From contig FR891126.1 of NCBI GenBank assembly GCA_000433515.1, positions 2,039-11,254 on the forward strand: 9,216 nucleotides of DNA, in the 5' to 3' direction. The notes under the pieces were generated by a model that saw only the letters and a program-made list of their open reading frames with translations, was not told the origin of the DNA and ran no database searches. The position numbers and the translations under genes were made by a program. Below are positions 1 to 6,316 of the stretch, piece by piece; within the stretch, counting starts at the first letter, position 1; each line of letters starts with the position of its first letter. The DNA comes from Candidatus Colimorpha enterica. Its GTDB lineage: Bacteria > Bacillota > Clostridia > Oscillospirales > CAG-272.

Positions 1-401
1 GGCCGCCGCATCTCATAACCGGCACCGGAGGCGAAGACGCCGCCTGTAAGTTCCTTGAGGACGAGGGTTATACCGTTGTCTGCCGCAACTTCCGCGCGGC
101 GCATGACGAAATAGACATAATCGCCGAGACGGAGCGGTATATTGTATTTGTCGAGGTAAAGACACGACGATATGTTCCGTACAGCCGCTATGGAAGACCG
201 TCATCGGCTGTCGGTGCAAGGAAGCGCGCCTGCCTCGCCCGCGCCGCCGAAGCGTATATAAGATCCCATCCTTCATCGAAATTCTACCGGTTCGACGTTG
301 TCGAGGTGCTGATCTGCTCCGACAGATACACCGGAGAGGGAAGCTATAAGTTCAACCACATGAAGGGCGTGTTCGGCGCACGGGGCAGAATATGGATATG
401 A
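1..401 (+). CDS. YraN/UPF0102 family endonuclease-like protein (5' end missing)
   Basis: This is the 3' part of a gene entering from the left edge; the reading frame starts at base 3 and ends with TGA at 399-401, leaving 132 visible residues. The visible sequence carries the UPF0102 (YraN) pattern: a GTGGEDAA segment near residues 7-14 followed by a helix and EGY, then RN at 28-29, EID at 36-38, VFVEVKTR at 48-55, an RPSSAVGARK segment at 65-74, and RFDVVEV at 97-103. The E/D...ExK arrangement matches the restriction-endonuclease-like fold assigned to this family. Family members are about 115-130 residues, so probably only a few N-terminal residues are missing. The cellular role is not firmly established. 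In many genomes the gene sits beside rnhB, which would lie upstream of this window; that is inference. The dipeptidase gene follows at once, with its Shine-Dalgarno site on this stop codon, so the two are probably co-transcribed. Confidence 0.9.
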   Translation, partial: PPHLITGTGGEDAACKFLEDEGYTVVCRNFRAAHDEIDIIAETERYIVFVEVKTRRYVPYSRYGRPSSAVGARKRACLARAAEAYIRSHPSSKFYRFDVVEVLICSDRYTGEGSYKFNHMKGVFGARGRIWI

Positions 402-411
402 GGTTTTGCTT

Positions 412-1284
412 ATGAAACTGTTTGATCTTCACTGCGACACGCTCTGCGCCGCATATGACAGAGGAGAGAGCTTTTCTCACAATTCCTGTCAGGTTTCGCT
501 TGACAAGGCTTTTTCGGTCTTCGACGAATACAGGCAGGTAACGGCGGTCTGGAGCCGCGATGACCTTGACGGCGAGGAGTGTTACAGGCGCTTCGACCGC
601 GTGGTAAATAAGGTTTTCCCGACCGCATCACATGAGAACTTCACCCCGATCCTTTCCGTCGAGGGCGGAAAGCTGCTCTGCGGCGATATCTCACGGCTTG
701 ATCACCTTTACCGCCGCGGGGTCAGAGTGTTCACCCCGGTCTGGGCAGGTCACTGCTGCATCGGAGGGGCATGGGACACCGACGAGGGACTGACCGGCTT
801 CGGTTATTCGGTCATAGAACGCTGCTGTGACCTCGGAATAATCCCCGACGTCTCCCACGCATCGGACAGAATGTTTTACGAAATCGCAGAGATCGCCGGA
901 AAACGCGGCGGAACAGTCATCGCGTCCCATTCCTGCTCAAGAGCTGTCTTTGACCACCGACGCAACCTGACCGACGACATGGCACGGACACTTTCCGAGC
1001 TCGGCGGGGTCATCGGTGTGAACCTTGTCGTCCCGCACCTCGGCTCGCCCGACATTTCCGCTGTCATAAACCACATTTCTCATCTTGCCGGTGTCGCCGG
1101 AGAGGACAGTATCTGCCTCGGCTGTGACCTTGACGGCACGGATGCGCTTCCCGACGGGATAAAGGACATCTCCGACCTGCCGGCAATTCACGGGCTTTTA
1201 AGCGATAATAAATATCCGCGCGGCTTTGCCGATAAGGTTTTTTATTCAAATGCACGAAATTTCTTCGAAAAGTATGATTTGTAA
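412..1284 (+). CDS. Membrane dipeptidase family (peptidase M19) zinc dipeptidase
   Basis: Predicted 290-residue metallopeptidase hydrolysing dipeptides, related to renal dipeptidase and bacterial AcdP-like enzymes. All expected M19 metal ligands are visible: the HxD pair H7 and D9 in DLHCDT, bridging E84 in SVEGG, H149 in DVSHAS, H173 in ASHS, and D239 in GCDLDG. The RNLTDD segment (184-189) and the C-terminal SNARNFF (279-285) also fit the family. There is no signal peptide or membrane segment, so the enzyme is probably cytoplasmic despite the family name. The ATG at 412 is chosen because GAGG at 400-403 lies 8 nt upstream. An in-frame TTG at 406 would lie only 2 nt from that site. The Shine-Dalgarno site overlaps the YraN stop, suggesting translational coupling. 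The protein is at the short end of the family, as is common in Clostridia. The exact dipeptide substrate cannot be read from the sequence. Confidence 0.93.
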   Translation: MKLFDLHCDTLCAAYDRGESFSHNSCQVSLDKAFSVFDEYRQVTAVWSRDDLDGEECYRRFDRVVNKVFPTASHENFTPILSVEGGKLLCGDISRLDHLYRRGVRVFTPVWAGHCCIGGAWDTDEGLTGFGYSVIERCCDLGIIPDVSHASDRMFYEIAEIAGKRGGTVIASHSCSRAVFDHRRNLTDDMARTLSELGGVIGVNLVVPHLGSPDISAVINHISHLAGVAGEDSICLGCDLDGTDALPDGIKDISDLPAIHGLLSDNKYPRGFADKVFYSNARNFFEKYDL

Positions 1285-1312
1285 TGACTTTTCGGCGAAA
1301 AGAAGCTATAAT
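1284..1312 (+). promoter_or_regulatory. Predicted sigma-A-type promoter for thrC
   Basis: A perfect -10 hexamer TATAAT lies at 1307-1312, with ATGACT (4 of 6 matches to TTGACA) at 1284-1289 and a 17-nt spacer. It starts at the dipeptidase stop codon. Transcription would begin near 1319, giving a leader of about 70 nt before thrC. This gives thrC expression independent of the upstream pair, although read-through is also possible because no terminator is visible after the dipeptidase gene. Confidence 0.65.
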
Positions 1313-1325
1313 ATTACTGTATTTT

Positions 1326-1364
1326 CGGCTCGCGTGACGGAGTTTCCCCTTCATCACCGCGCCG
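1326..1364 (+). other. Imperfect GC-rich hairpin in the thrC leader
   Basis: The arm CGGCTCGCGTGA (1326-1337) pairs with TCACCGCGCCG (1354-1364) apart from one bulged base on each side, enclosing a loop of about 16 nt rich in pyrimidines. It lies between the predicted thrC start point and the ribosome-binding region. No U-run follows, so it is not an intrinsic terminator. It is too short for a T-box, and no leader peptide with threonine codons is evident. Function is unknown; it may only be a stabilising 5' structure. Confidence 0.35.
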
Positions 1365-1388
1365 GGCAAGGAACAGGTAAACAGGATC

Positions 1389-2870
1389 ATGAAATATGTA
1401 AGTACAAGAGGAAACAGCAGACCGTGCAGCTCTGCTGAGGCAATAAAGAAGGGTCTTGCCGAGGACGGCGGACTCTGTTTTCCGGACGCATTTCCGGAGC
1501 TTTCGGCGAAAGATATAAATAGACTTGCGGAGGAGGACTATCCCACCCGCGCGGCGGATATCATGTACCGCTTTCTTTCGGACAAATATACATACGACGA
1601 GCTTCTTTCCGACTGCCGCGAGGCTTATTCGGAAGCATCGTTCCCCGGCGGCGCCGCACCCATTGCAAGGCTGAACGGGAACCTCCGCGTGCTTGAGCTG
1701 TGGCACGGCCCGACAGCAGCTTTCAAGGATATGGCGCTTCAGATAATGCCGAGGCTTTTTGTCCGTGCGGTTAAAAAGACCGGCGACACAAGGCTTGCGC
1801 ACATTCTTGTCGCAACCTCCGGCGATACCGGAAAGGCGGCGCTTGAGGGCTACCGCGACGTTGACGGAGTGAAAATATCGGTATTCTATCCGGTTCACGG
1901 CGTCAGCAGAGTGCAGAAGCTCCAGATGGCGACACAGGAGGGAAGCAACGTAAAGGTCTACTCCGTCGTCGGCAACTTCGATGACGCGCAGAACGGCGTC
2001 AAGAAGATTTTCGGCGATCCGGAAATCAACGCCGCGCTCGACAGAAAGGGCGAGTTCCTTTCAAGCGCAAATTCGATAAACTGGGGTCGTCTCGTACCGC
2101 AGGTGGTGTACTACATTTCCGCCTACTGCGACCTTGTGAAGGCGGGCGACATAAAGTGCGGCGACGGGATAAACGTCTGCGTCCCGACCGGTAACTTCGG
2201 CAATATCCTCGCCGCCTACATCGCAAAGAACATGGGACTGCCTATCGCAAAATTCGTCTGCGCCTCAAACTGCAACAACGTCCTGACCGACTTCTTCACA
2301 ACCGGAACATACGACCGCAACCGCGTTTTCCATACGACCACATCTCCGTCGATGGATATACTTATCTCAAGCAACCTTGAAAGACTTCTGTATCTCGCTG
2401 CCGGAAGCGAAAAGACGGCGGAATATATGAAGGAGCTTGCCTCGGCCGGACGCTATACCGTCTCCGACGACGTGAAGGAAAAGCTCTCGGCTTGCTTCTC
2501 CGCCGGATATTGCGACGAGGAACAGACGGCAAAGGAGATAAAGAAGATATGGGACAGAGAACACTATCTTGCCGATACCCACACCGCCGTCGGACTCTAT
2601 TGCGCGGAAAAGTATATCGAATCGACCGGTGACAGCAGAATTATGCTGTCGGTTTCCACCGCGTCACCGTATAAATTCGCCCCGAGCGTCCTGCGCGACC
2701 TCACCGGAGCCGTCCCGGAAAACGAGCTTGACGCACTTGACGAGCTTGAGAGAGTGACATCAGTCCCGATCCCCGCGCCGCTTGCCGGAATCGGAACCCG
2801 CAGGATCCGCTTCGACCCAGAAAACGCAATAGAACCCGCAATGATGCCGGAAGTCATCCTCAAAGACTGA
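1389..2870 (+). CDS. thrC: Threonine synthase
   Basis: PLP-dependent enzyme of 493 residues that converts O-phospho-L-homoserine to L-threonine and phosphate, the last step of threonine synthesis; cytoplasmic. The N-terminus (MKYVSTRGN, then AIKKGLAEDGGL) is typical of the threonine synthase N-terminal domain. The PLP lysine is K113 in HGPTAAFKDMALQ. The phosphate-binding SGDTG is at 144-148. The conserved SANSINWGRL is at 226-235 and PTGNFGN at 266-272. Length and architecture match the long E. coli/fungal type rather than the shorter type. The start is ATG 1389, the first residue of the conserved N-terminal motif. The Shine-Dalgarno site is weak: AGG at 1375-1377 lies 11 nt away, and AGGA at 1383-1386 is only 2 nt away. 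A promoter lies just upstream. No homoserine kinase or homoserine dehydrogenase gene is next to it here, so the rest of the pathway must be elsewhere. Confidence 0.97.
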   Translation: MKYVSTRGNSRPCSSAEAIKKGLAEDGGLCFPDAFPELSAKDINRLAEEDYPTRAADIMYRFLSDKYTYDELLSDCREAYSEASFPGGAAPIARLNGNLRVLELWHGPTAAFKDMALQIMPRLFVRAVKKTGDTRLAHILVATSGDTGKAALEGYRDVDGVKISVFYPVHGVSRVQKLQMATQEGSNVKVYSVVGNFDDAQNGVKKIFGDPEINAALDRKGEFLSSANSINWGRLVPQVVYYISAYCDLVKAGDIKCGDGINVCVPTGNFGNILAAYIAKNMGLPIAKFVCASNCNNVLTDFFTTGTYDRNRVFHTTTSPSMDILISSNLERLLYLAAGSEKTAEYMKELASAGRYTVSDDVKEKLSACFSAGYCDEEQTAKEIKKIWDREHYLADTHTAVGLYCAEKYIESTGDSRIMLSVSTASPYKFAPSVLRDLTGAVPENELDALDELERVTSVPIPAPLAGIGTRRIRFDPENAIEPAMMPEVILKD

Positions 2871-3045
2871 AATTCCGCCCCGACGATAACATTGTATCAC
2901 ACCCCTGTCGTCTTGTCGTCCCCCCGAATTCCCCTCGGATTCCCATATCATCACCGAAACAAGCCCGCCTCATACAATTGTACAAAAGTTTTTGAGGGGT
3001 CTCGGGGGACTTTTTACAAAAAGTCCCCTGAGCGTTCCTCTTATT
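2871..3045. other. Convergent intergenic region between thrC and the DUF1540 gene
   Basis: This 175-nt gap separates two genes that converge. I see no coding sequence in it. It holds a 10-bp perfect palindrome TACAATTGTA (2973-2982), a short tandem of TGTCGTC-like units near 2908-2922, and the inverted repeat at 3001-3032. No clear hairpin plus U-run terminator is seen directly after thrC. Confidence 0.7.
3001..3032. repeat. 15-bp inverted repeat, possible two-way transcription stop or intergenic repeat
   Basis: The left arm 3001-3015 (CTCGGGGGACTTTTT) pairs with the right arm 3018-3032 (AAAAAGTCCCCTGAG) through all 15 positions, with one G-U pair on the plus strand (an A-C mismatch in minus-strand RNA) and a 2-nt centre. 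It lies between converging genes, where a shared terminator is expected. Neither strand has a clean U-run directly after the stem, so canonical termination is uncertain. The wording of the arms resembles dispersed intergenic repeats of Clostridia, but that cannot be tested from one window. Confidence 0.6.
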
Positions 3046-3252
3046 TCAGAGCGCCTTCGGCTTGAAGGAGGCGCAGACGGTGTCGGCGCAGGAGGTCGCA
3101 AAGCTGGGTCCCACCGCTATCCTGTCGGCGGTGCAGTAGTTGTCGCCGTCGTGATGAACGCAGTTCTTCACATCGCATACAATGCCCTTGATGTGGTGCT
3201 GGTTCTTCGGCCGGTTTTCTCTTACGTCCTCGTAATTATCAAATATTCCCAT
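3046..3252 (-). CDS. DUF1540 domain small cysteine-rich protein
   Basis: A 68-residue minus-strand protein. The ATG at 3252-3250 is preceded by AAGGA (complement of 3260-3264) at 7-nt spacing, an excellent Shine-Dalgarno site that fixes the start; the stop is TGA at 3048-3046. The first 20 or so residues are polar (MGIFDNYEDV then RENRPKN). They are followed by the DUF1540 core: IVCDVKNC (residues 24-31), YC at 39-40, TADRIAVG (41-48), and the closing TSC and VC positions. The cysteines are C26, C31, C40, C55 and C60, giving CX4C-X8-C-X14-C-X4-C. That spacing suggests metal binding or disulfides (inference). DUF1540 has no established function; it is widespread in clostridia and related Firmicutes. 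No signal peptide or membrane segment is present. It is transcribed away from the phosphoesterase gene and towards thrC. A longer open frame continues upstream into the phosphoesterase gene but lacks support. Confidence 0.88.
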   Translation of the reverse strand: MGIFDNYEDVRENRPKNQHHIKGIVCDVKNCVHHDGDNYCTADRIAVGPSFATSCADTVCASFKPKAL

Positions 3253-3421
3253 AATTTCATCCTTTTCTCCGGCACACGGAAAAGTACCGCACCGCAGGTA
3301 CCGGTCTGCGGCACATCCGTCGGCTCGTCCGGATTCCCGGCGTCTGCCTGACTTTACGGTATAATTATCTGCCGGAATGTCGGCTGTTATGCAAATTTTC
3401 TTACCCTGAGGAGTCGATTTA
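3253..3421. promoter_or_regulatory. Divergent control region for the DUF1540 and phosphoesterase genes
   Basis: This 169-nt gap separates two diverging genes. A plus-strand -10 TATAAT sits at 3360-3365, about 57 nt before the phosphoesterase start, with no convincing -35. Because the core ATAATTAT (3361-3368) is palindromic, the minus strand reads GATAAT (complement of 3364-3369), with TTGCAT (complement of 3389-3394) at a long 19-nt spacing. Both genes may therefore start from overlapping -10 elements. The future DUF1540 leader contains a hairpin: CCGCAG at 3292-3297 pairs with CTGCGG at 3306-3311. The -10 is clear; assignment to each strand is inference. Confidence 0.5.
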
Positions 3422-4132
3422 ATGGCACTGTACTGCATCGGCGATACGCATCTTTCGCTTGCCGCTTCAAAACCGATGGATATTTTCGGCTCAAGGTGGC
3501 AGGGATACACGGAAAAACTCACGCGCGGCTGGAATTCCGTCGTTTCACCCGATGACACCGTCGTCGTTGCCGGCGACATTTCATGGGGAATGACCCTTGA
3601 GGAAGCCGCGCCCGACCTTGAATTTCTCTCCGCGCTTAACGGACAAAAGCTGATCTTAAAAGGCAACCACGATTTCTGGTGGCAGTCGCAGAAGAAGATC
3701 GACACGCTTTTTGCCGAAAAGGGAATCGACAATATAAAACCGCTCCACAACAACGCCTATGCCGTCGGAGATCTGATCCTCTGCGGCTCGCGCGGGTGGT
3801 TCTGTGACCCGAAAGCCTCGCCGGAGAACTCCGACCCGGAAAAAATATCGGCAAGGGAGGTCCTCCGCACCGAATTCAGCCTGAGGGCAGGGCTTGAGCT
3901 GAATAAAGACGGGAGCCGTGAGCTTATCGCCTTCTTTCACTTTCCGCCGGTCTACCGCGGATGGGTCTGCCGCGGGATCGTAGATCTGCTTCACAGATAC
4001 GGCGTGAAGCGATGCTGTTACGGTCACATCCACGGTGTTTACGATATTCCGCCGACATTTTTGTTTGAGGATATCGCGATGACGATAGTTTCAGCCGATT
4101 ATCTGCGCTTTATTCCGCTTCTTATTGTGTAA
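3422..4132 (+). CDS. Calcineurin-like metallophosphoesterase (COG1768-type)
   Basis: Cytoplasmic 236-residue predicted phosphohydrolase with the complete dimetal motif set: GDTH (D8, H10), GD at 51-52 in VVAGDISWGM, GNHD at 81-84, the single H173 in FFHFPP, and GHIHG at 201-205 (H202, H204). The KPMDIFG segment (17-23), GDISWGM, the KGNHDFWW region and the closing VSADYLRF (223-230) fit the group of predicted phosphohydrolases found in clostridia and other Firmicutes. The substrate is unknown. The start is well supported: GGAG at 3410-3413 lies 8 nt before the ATG. No signal peptide or transmembrane segment is present. The gene appears to be transcribed alone from the divergent region. The tig promoter follows its stop, and no intrinsic terminator is obvious between them, so read-through into tig is possible. 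Confidence 0.9.
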   Translation: MALYCIGDTHLSLAASKPMDIFGSRWQGYTEKLTRGWNSVVSPDDTVVVAGDISWGMTLEEAAPDLEFLSALNGQKLILKGNHDFWWQSQKKIDTLFAEKGIDNIKPLHNNAYAVGDLILCGSRGWFCDPKASPENSDPEKISAREVLRTEFSLRAGLELNKDGSRELIAFFHFPPVYRGWVCRGIVDLLHRYGVKRCCYGHIHGVYDIPPTFLFEDIAMTIVSADYLRFIPLLIV

Positions 4133-4158
4133 AAAGTGTGAATATTTCGGTTTATCCC

Positions 4159-4186
4159 TTGACATTATCGCGGATTTTGGTACAAT
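4159..4186 (+). promoter_or_regulatory. Strong sigma-A-type promoter for the tig-clpX operon
   Basis: A perfect -35 TTGACA at 4159-4164 and -10 TACAAT at 4181-4186 (5 of 6) are separated by 16 nt. A TG at 4178-4179 makes it an extended -10 promoter. Transcription would begin near 4193, leaving a leader of about 43 nt with the AAGGAG ribosome-binding site at 4223-4228. I see no CIRCE inverted repeat and no CtsR-type GGTCAAA direct repeat nearby, so heat-shock repression of this operon is not evident. Confidence 0.88.
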
Positions 4187-4235
4187 AGTATATTGGCTTA
4201 ACTTATTTAACAATGTAAGTACAAGGAGATACAGA

Positions 4236-5534
4236 ATGAGTTTAAAGAGCAGGAATAAGCCCACCGGCAATCAGGTGGAGCTTGAGTTCACCATCGAAAA
4301 GGAAGCGTTTGACAAGGCTGTCGATGCCGCTTACAGAAAAAACGTCGGAAAGATGAATGTCCCCGGCTTCCGTAAAGGCAAGGCTCCCAAGGCAATTATC
4401 GAAAAAATGTACGGCAAGGGCGTGTTCTATGATGACGCCCTCAACGCACTTATCCCCGACGCTTTTGAGGCGGCACTTGACGAGGCCGGAGAAAAGCCGG
4501 TCGGTCAGCCCGAATTTGATATAGTTTCCCTCGAGGGTGATGTGGTCATCAAGGCTGCATTCCCGGTCAAGCCCGAGGTCACCGTGAAGAATTACAAGGG
4601 CTATGCCGTAGAGCGCGCCGTTGCTCCCACGACCGACGAGGAAGTCGATGCCGAAATCGCACAGGTGCGTTCCCGCAACTCCCGTACCGTTGATATAACC
4701 GACCGTCCCGCCGCTGACGGAGACATCGCAGTCATCGACTACGAGGGCTTTGTCGACGGAAAGCCTTTCGAGGGCGGCAAGGGCGAAAAGCACAACCTCA
4801 CCCTCGGTTCCGGTCAGTTCATCCCCGGCTTCGAGGCTCAGATAGTCGGACATAACCCCGGCGATGAGTTCGATGTCGTTGTCACCTTCCCGGAGGACTA
4901 TCACGCAAAGGAGCTTGCCGGCAAGGAAGCTACCTTCAAGACTGTTCTTCACGAGATCAAGTTCAACGAGCTTCCGGCTCTTGATGACGATTTCGCAAAG
5001 GATGTTTCGGAATTCGATACCTTTGATGAATACAAAGCCGATGTAAAGGCTAAAATCACTGACAGACACGTAAAGGCAGCGGACGCCGAGGTCGAAGAGA
5101 AGCTCATCGACGCGCTTATCGATAACCTTGAGGCTGATATCCCGGAGGCTATGTTCGTAAACGAGACCGAGAACCAGCTCCGCGACTACGACAACCGCCT
5201 CAGAATGCAGGGACTTGACCTCGGCACCTACCTCAAGTACACCGGACTTGACCTCGACAAGATGAGAGAGCAGTTCCGTCCGCGCGCAGAGCGGCAGGTA
5301 AAGACCAGACTCGCGCTTGAGAAGATCGCCGAGCTTGAAAACCTCACTGTTACCGATGAGGACACCGAGGCTGAGATCAAAAAGATCGCCGATATGTACG
5401 GTCTTGAGACAGACAAGGTGAAGGAGCAGGTCTCCCCCGATATGCTTGCAGAGGATATCAAGGTCGGAAAGGCCGTCGATATCGTCAAAGCCAACGCAGT
5501 AATCACCGATAAGGCACCCGAAGCTGCCGAATAA
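4236..5534 (+). CDS. tig: Trigger factor, ribosome-associated chaperone and peptidyl-prolyl isomerase
   Basis: This 432-residue chaperone binds at the ribosome exit tunnel and shelters nascent chains. The N-terminal ribosome-binding domain (about 1-115) contains the signature VPGFRKGKAP, with GFRKGK at 44-49. The FKBP-type PPIase domain spans about 160-243, with IDYEGFVDGKPFEGG (167-181) and LGSGQFIPGFE (190-200). The helical C-terminal arm fills the rest, with a charged acidic end. Length is normal for the family. The start at 4236 is fixed by AAGGAG at 4223-4228, 7 nt upstream, and by homology. An in-frame extension back to 4125 would run through the promoter and is rejected. It is the first gene of the operon, and the next start lies 15 nt past its stop. 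Confidence 0.98.
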   Translation: MSLKSRNKPTGNQVELEFTIEKEAFDKAVDAAYRKNVGKMNVPGFRKGKAPKAIIEKMYGKGVFYDDALNALIPDAFEAALDEAGEKPVGQPEFDIVSLEGDVVIKAAFPVKPEVTVKNYKGYAVERAVAPTTDEEVDAEIAQVRSRNSRTVDITDRPAADGDIAVIDYEGFVDGKPFEGGKGEKHNLTLGSGQFIPGFEAQIVGHNPGDEFDVVVTFPEDYHAKELAGKEATFKTVLHEIKFNELPALDDDFAKDVSEFDTFDEYKADVKAKITDRHVKAADAEVEEKLIDALIDNLEADIPEAMFVNETENQLRDYDNRLRMQGLDLGTYLKYTGLDLDKMREQFRPRAERQVKTRLALEKIAELENLTVTDEDTEAEIKKIADMYGLETDKVKEQVSPDMLAEDIKVGKAVDIVKANAVITDKAPEAAE

Positions 5535-5549
5535 TCACGGAGGGCTGAA

Positions 5550-6215
5550 ATGGAGCTTTCAGGAAAGAAAATTAATTTCCTCGGTGACAGCATAACCGAG
5601 GGAGTGGGCGCATCCGCACCCGATAAGGTGTATCATCAGGTCATGCTCCGCAAATACGGGCTTGCCGCCGTGAGAAATTACGGTATAAGCGGTACCCGCT
5701 ATGCAAGACAGATAAACCCGACGCTGAACGAACCGAGCTTTGATCTTGACTTCTGTCAGAGATACGCCGGAATGGACGATGACGCTGATATCGTCGTCGT
5801 TTTCGGCGGAACGAACGATTTCGGACACGGCGACGCACCGATCGGCACTCCCGACGACAGGACGCCGGACACCTTCTGGGGCGCCTGCCACTACCTCTAT
5901 TCGCATCTTATCGAAAAATATCCGGCGGCGCTCATCGTCGTCATGACCCCGCTCCACCGTCTGAACGAGCATTTCACAAACGGCGACGGGCATCAGAAGA
6001 AGTACAACTACGGCAACCTGAAGTCGTATGTCGATATAATCCGCACGGCGGCGGAGTATTACGGCATCCCGGTGCTTGACCTGTTTGCAAATGCGTGCAT
6101 CCAGCCGCAGATACAGGCAAGCCGCGAGCGGTATACGGTCGACGGGCTTCATCCGAACGATACCGGCTATGCATACATAGCCGACCGGCTTGCAAACTTC
6201 ATTCTGAATTACTGA
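5550..6215 (+). CDS. SGNH/GDSL hydrolase family esterase
   Basis: A 221-residue predicted esterase or lipase-like hydrolase of the SGNH fold. The four blocks are present: nucleophile S14 in LGDSIT (block I), the oxyanion-hole glycine in NYGISG at 43-48 (block II), N89 in GGTND (block III), and D198 and H201 in DGLHPN (block V). No signal peptide or membrane segment is visible, so it probably works in the cytoplasm; the substrate is unknown. Possibilities include deacetylation of a carbohydrate or lysophospholipid hydrolysis, neither of which the sequence decides. GGAGG at 5539-5543 is 6 nt before the ATG, and only 15 nt separate it from tig, so it is almost certainly co-transcribed with tig. 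Its position between tig and clpP, which are usually adjacent in clostridia, is unusual. Confidence 0.92.
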   Translation: MELSGKKINFLGDSITEGVGASAPDKVYHQVMLRKYGLAAVRNYGISGTRYARQINPTLNEPSFDLDFCQRYAGMDDDADIVVVFGGTNDFGHGDAPIGTPDDRTPDTFWGACHYLYSHLIEKYPAALIVVMTPLHRLNEHFTNGDGHQKKYNYGNLKSYVDIIRTAAEYYGIPVLDLFANACIQPQIQASRERYTVDGLHPNDTGYAYIADRLANFILNY

Positions 6216-6230
6216 TTCAAAACCGACACC

Positions 6231-6269
6231 CGCGCGGAAAGCGGCGGCTTACCGTTTGCTGTCCGCGCG
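6231..6269 (+). other. GC-rich hairpin between the SGNH gene and clpP
   Basis: CGCGCGGA (6231-6238) pairs perfectly with TCCGCGCG (6262-6269). Inside, AGC (6240-6242) pairs with GCT (6258-6260), and CGG (6245-6247) pairs with CCG (6252-6254) around a CTTA loop. The following bases (TCTGTTGTCG) are only mildly U-rich, so strong termination is unlikely. It may act as an attenuator, an RNA processing site or a stability element separating tig-SGNH from clpP-clpX expression; these roles are inference. Confidence 0.55.
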
Positions 6270-6282
6270 TCTGTTGTCGCTC

Positions 6283-6301
6283 CCGGTACCGGACTGTCCG
6301 G
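6283..6301 (+). repeat. Overlapping short palindromes just before the clpP ribosome-binding site
   Basis: CCGGTACCGG (6283-6292) is a perfect 10-bp palindrome. It overlaps CCGGACTGTCCGG (6289-6301), a second inverted repeat ending 2 nt before the AAAGGA site of clpP. They could form small alternative hairpins next to the ribosome-binding site. No function is established. Confidence 0.4.
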
Positions 6302-6316
6302 AGAAAGGATTATAAT

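Noticed and set aside
1314..1898. Minus-strand open frame of 194 codons over the thrC start
   Set aside because: It is antisense to thrC's conserved N-terminal region and has no recognisable domain or ribosome-binding site that I can support.
2992..3351. Plus-strand open frame of 119 codons across the DUF1540 gene
   Set aside because: It has no recognisable domain, starts inside the inverted-repeat region and is antisense to a supported gene.
3253..3753. Upstream extension of the DUF1540 frame into the phosphoesterase gene
   Set aside because: The strong ribosome-binding site at 3260-3264 and the DUF1540 homology support a start at 3252. The extension is antisense to a conserved enzyme.
4125..4235. 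Extended N-terminus for trigger factor
   Set aside because: It would include the TTGACA/TACAAT promoter and the ribosome-binding site as coding sequence.
4133..4235. CIRCE or CtsR heat-shock operator upstream of the tig-clp operon
   Set aside because: I looked for the CIRCE inverted repeat and for GGTCAAA direct repeats here and before clpP and found neither.
4242..5069. Long open frame of 275 codons on the minus strand
   Set aside because: It is fully antisense to trigger factor, whose homology is certain, and its protein has no recognisable domain. It arises from codon bias in a GC-rich gene.
5559..6152. Minus-strand open frame of 197 codons over the SGNH gene
   Set aside because: It is antisense to a gene with a complete SGNH motif set, and its translation shows no family pattern.
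6095..6316. Extended N-terminus for ClpP
   Set aside because: The added 74 residues overlap the SGNH gene in another frame and read through the hairpin. The internal ATG has a good ribosome-binding site and matches ClpP N-termini.
6311..6316. TATAAT hexamer directly before the clpP start codon
   Set aside because: A start site from it would fall inside the coding region and remove the ribosome-binding site. It is best explained as AT-rich spacer, with no suitable -35.
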